A stretch of DNA of 6,148 nt, from assembly GCA_021851625.1 (NCBI GenBank), contig JAJZCX010000096.1, positions 1 through 6,148 of the forward strand, written 5' to 3'. Below the pieces are notes generated by a model that searched no databases, was not told the origin of the DNA, and saw only the letters and a list, made by a program, of their open reading frames with translations. Position numbers and translations under genes: made by a program. Source of the stretch: Acidobacteriota bacterium (GTDB lineage: Bacteria > Acidobacteriota > Terriglobia > Terriglobales > Acidobacteriaceae). This document shows, piece after piece, positions 5,783-6,148 of this stretch (positions are counted from its first letter, which is position 1; every line of letters starts with the position of its first letter).

Positions 5783-6148
5783 ATGACCGCTTCCGCCCCG
5801 CGCTACACGGACGACCACGCCAAAGCTGGACTCGACTTCGCCTTCCCGGCCATCGAGACTTGGCCCAATCAATTTCCGGCCTACGAAATCCTCATCGACG
5901 ATCCAGAGTTCACCTCCGTCTGTCCCAAGACCAGCCTGCCAGATTTTGGCATCATCACCCTGCGCTACATGCCGCGCGCCCGCTGTTTGGAGCTGAAATC
6001 TTGGAAGGAATATCTCTTCTGCTACCGCAATCTGGGCATCTTTCAGGAGAATATCGTCAACCAAGTGCTCGTCGATGTGGTCAAGGCCTGCGAACCGGTC
6101 TGGGCCATAGTCAAAGGTGACTTCCGCCCGCGTGGCGGCATCTCAACC
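5783..6148 (+). CDS. queF: NADPH-dependent preQ0 reductase QueF (type I, short form), 3'-truncated
   Basis: QueF reduces the nitrile of 7-cyano-7-deazaguanine (preQ0) to the amine preQ1 with NADPH, a cytosolic step towards queuosine in tRNAs with GUN anticodons. The frame runs open to the right edge, giving 122 residues. The nucleophilic Cys is in FTSVCPKT (C47) and the proton-donor Asp in LPDFG (D54). The QueF signature follows as ELKSWKEYLF (70-79), with the substrate-binding Glu in GIFQEN (E89), and KGDFRPRGGIST ends the visible part. In B. subtilis QueF a His precedes that Glu; here it is Gln (Q88). The single-domain layout, with N-terminal Cys and signature close together, marks the short form of about 120-165 residues, so only the C-terminal end should be missing. 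The next in-frame ATG is at residue 63, so 5783 is the start. It diverges from the adaptor gene across 97 bp. Confidence 0.95.
   Translation, partial: MTASAPRYTDDHAKAGLDFAFPAIETWPNQFPAYEILIDDPEFTSVCPKTSLPDFGIITLRYMPRARCLELKSWKEYLFCYRNLGIFQENIVNQVLVDVVKACEPVWAIVKGDFRPRGGIST

Noticed and set aside
5686..5784. N-terminal extension of the adaptor to the ATG at 5784
   Set aside because: The 33 residues are Trp/Arg-rich, precede the normal cytoplasmic tail and membrane helix, cover both candidate promoters and overlap the queF start codon.
5699..6064. Minus-strand frame of 121 codons opposite queF
   Set aside because: It is antisense to queF, which has all catalytic motifs. The frame has no recognisable domain.
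1854..6148. Functional link between queF (queuosine) and the tRNA in the window
   Set aside because: Queuosine is placed only in tRNAs with GUN anticodons (Tyr, His, Asn, Asp). The tRNA here is Leu GAG, so it cannot be a target.

Overview
The window is moderately GC-rich bacterial chromosome, densely packed, with no mobile element, CRISPR array or rRNA. Signal peptides, a TolC-type outer-membrane channel and a periplasmic adaptor show a two-membrane (diderm) cell. The SecG sequence style, the QueF variant, the scarcity of Shine-Dalgarno sequences and a TACAAT box directly before a start codon suggest an Acidobacteriota (Terriglobia-like) genome. That placement is inference, not proof.

Layout, left to right. 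A plus-strand PLP-dependent aminotransferase enters cut off at its 5' side (1-704). It converges on a minus-strand series covering nearly all the rest of the window. In transcription order (right to left) this series is: a MacA/HlyD-type periplasmic adaptor (5685-4411), a secreted TPR protein (4410-3379), a TolC-family outer-membrane channel (3308-1986), tRNA-Leu(GAG) (1938-1854), secG (about 1755-1468), a small hairpin (1464-1442), and a glyoxalase-II-like metallo-hydrolase (1410-769). At the right edge a plus-strand queF (5783 onward) diverges from the adaptor gene and runs out of the window.

Functionally there are three blocks. The adaptor-TPR-TolC block looks like an envelope export operon, but it has no inner-membrane pump although both ends of the operon are visible. 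The tRNA-Leu/secG block joins a translation RNA and a Sec translocase subunit, probably from a promoter just before the tRNA. It echoes the secG-tRNA-Leu(GAG) neighbourhood of E. coli, with the order reversed. QueF reduces preQ0 to preQ1 for queuosine in tRNA. The 97-bp gap between queF and the adaptor gene holds two outward-facing -10 candidates and a 15-bp imperfect dyad midway between them.

There is no gene-free stretch above 300 bases. The window is mostly ordinary housekeeping and efflux content. The points most worth a second look are the pump-less efflux operon, the tRNA-secG arrangement and the queF/adaptor divergent control region.
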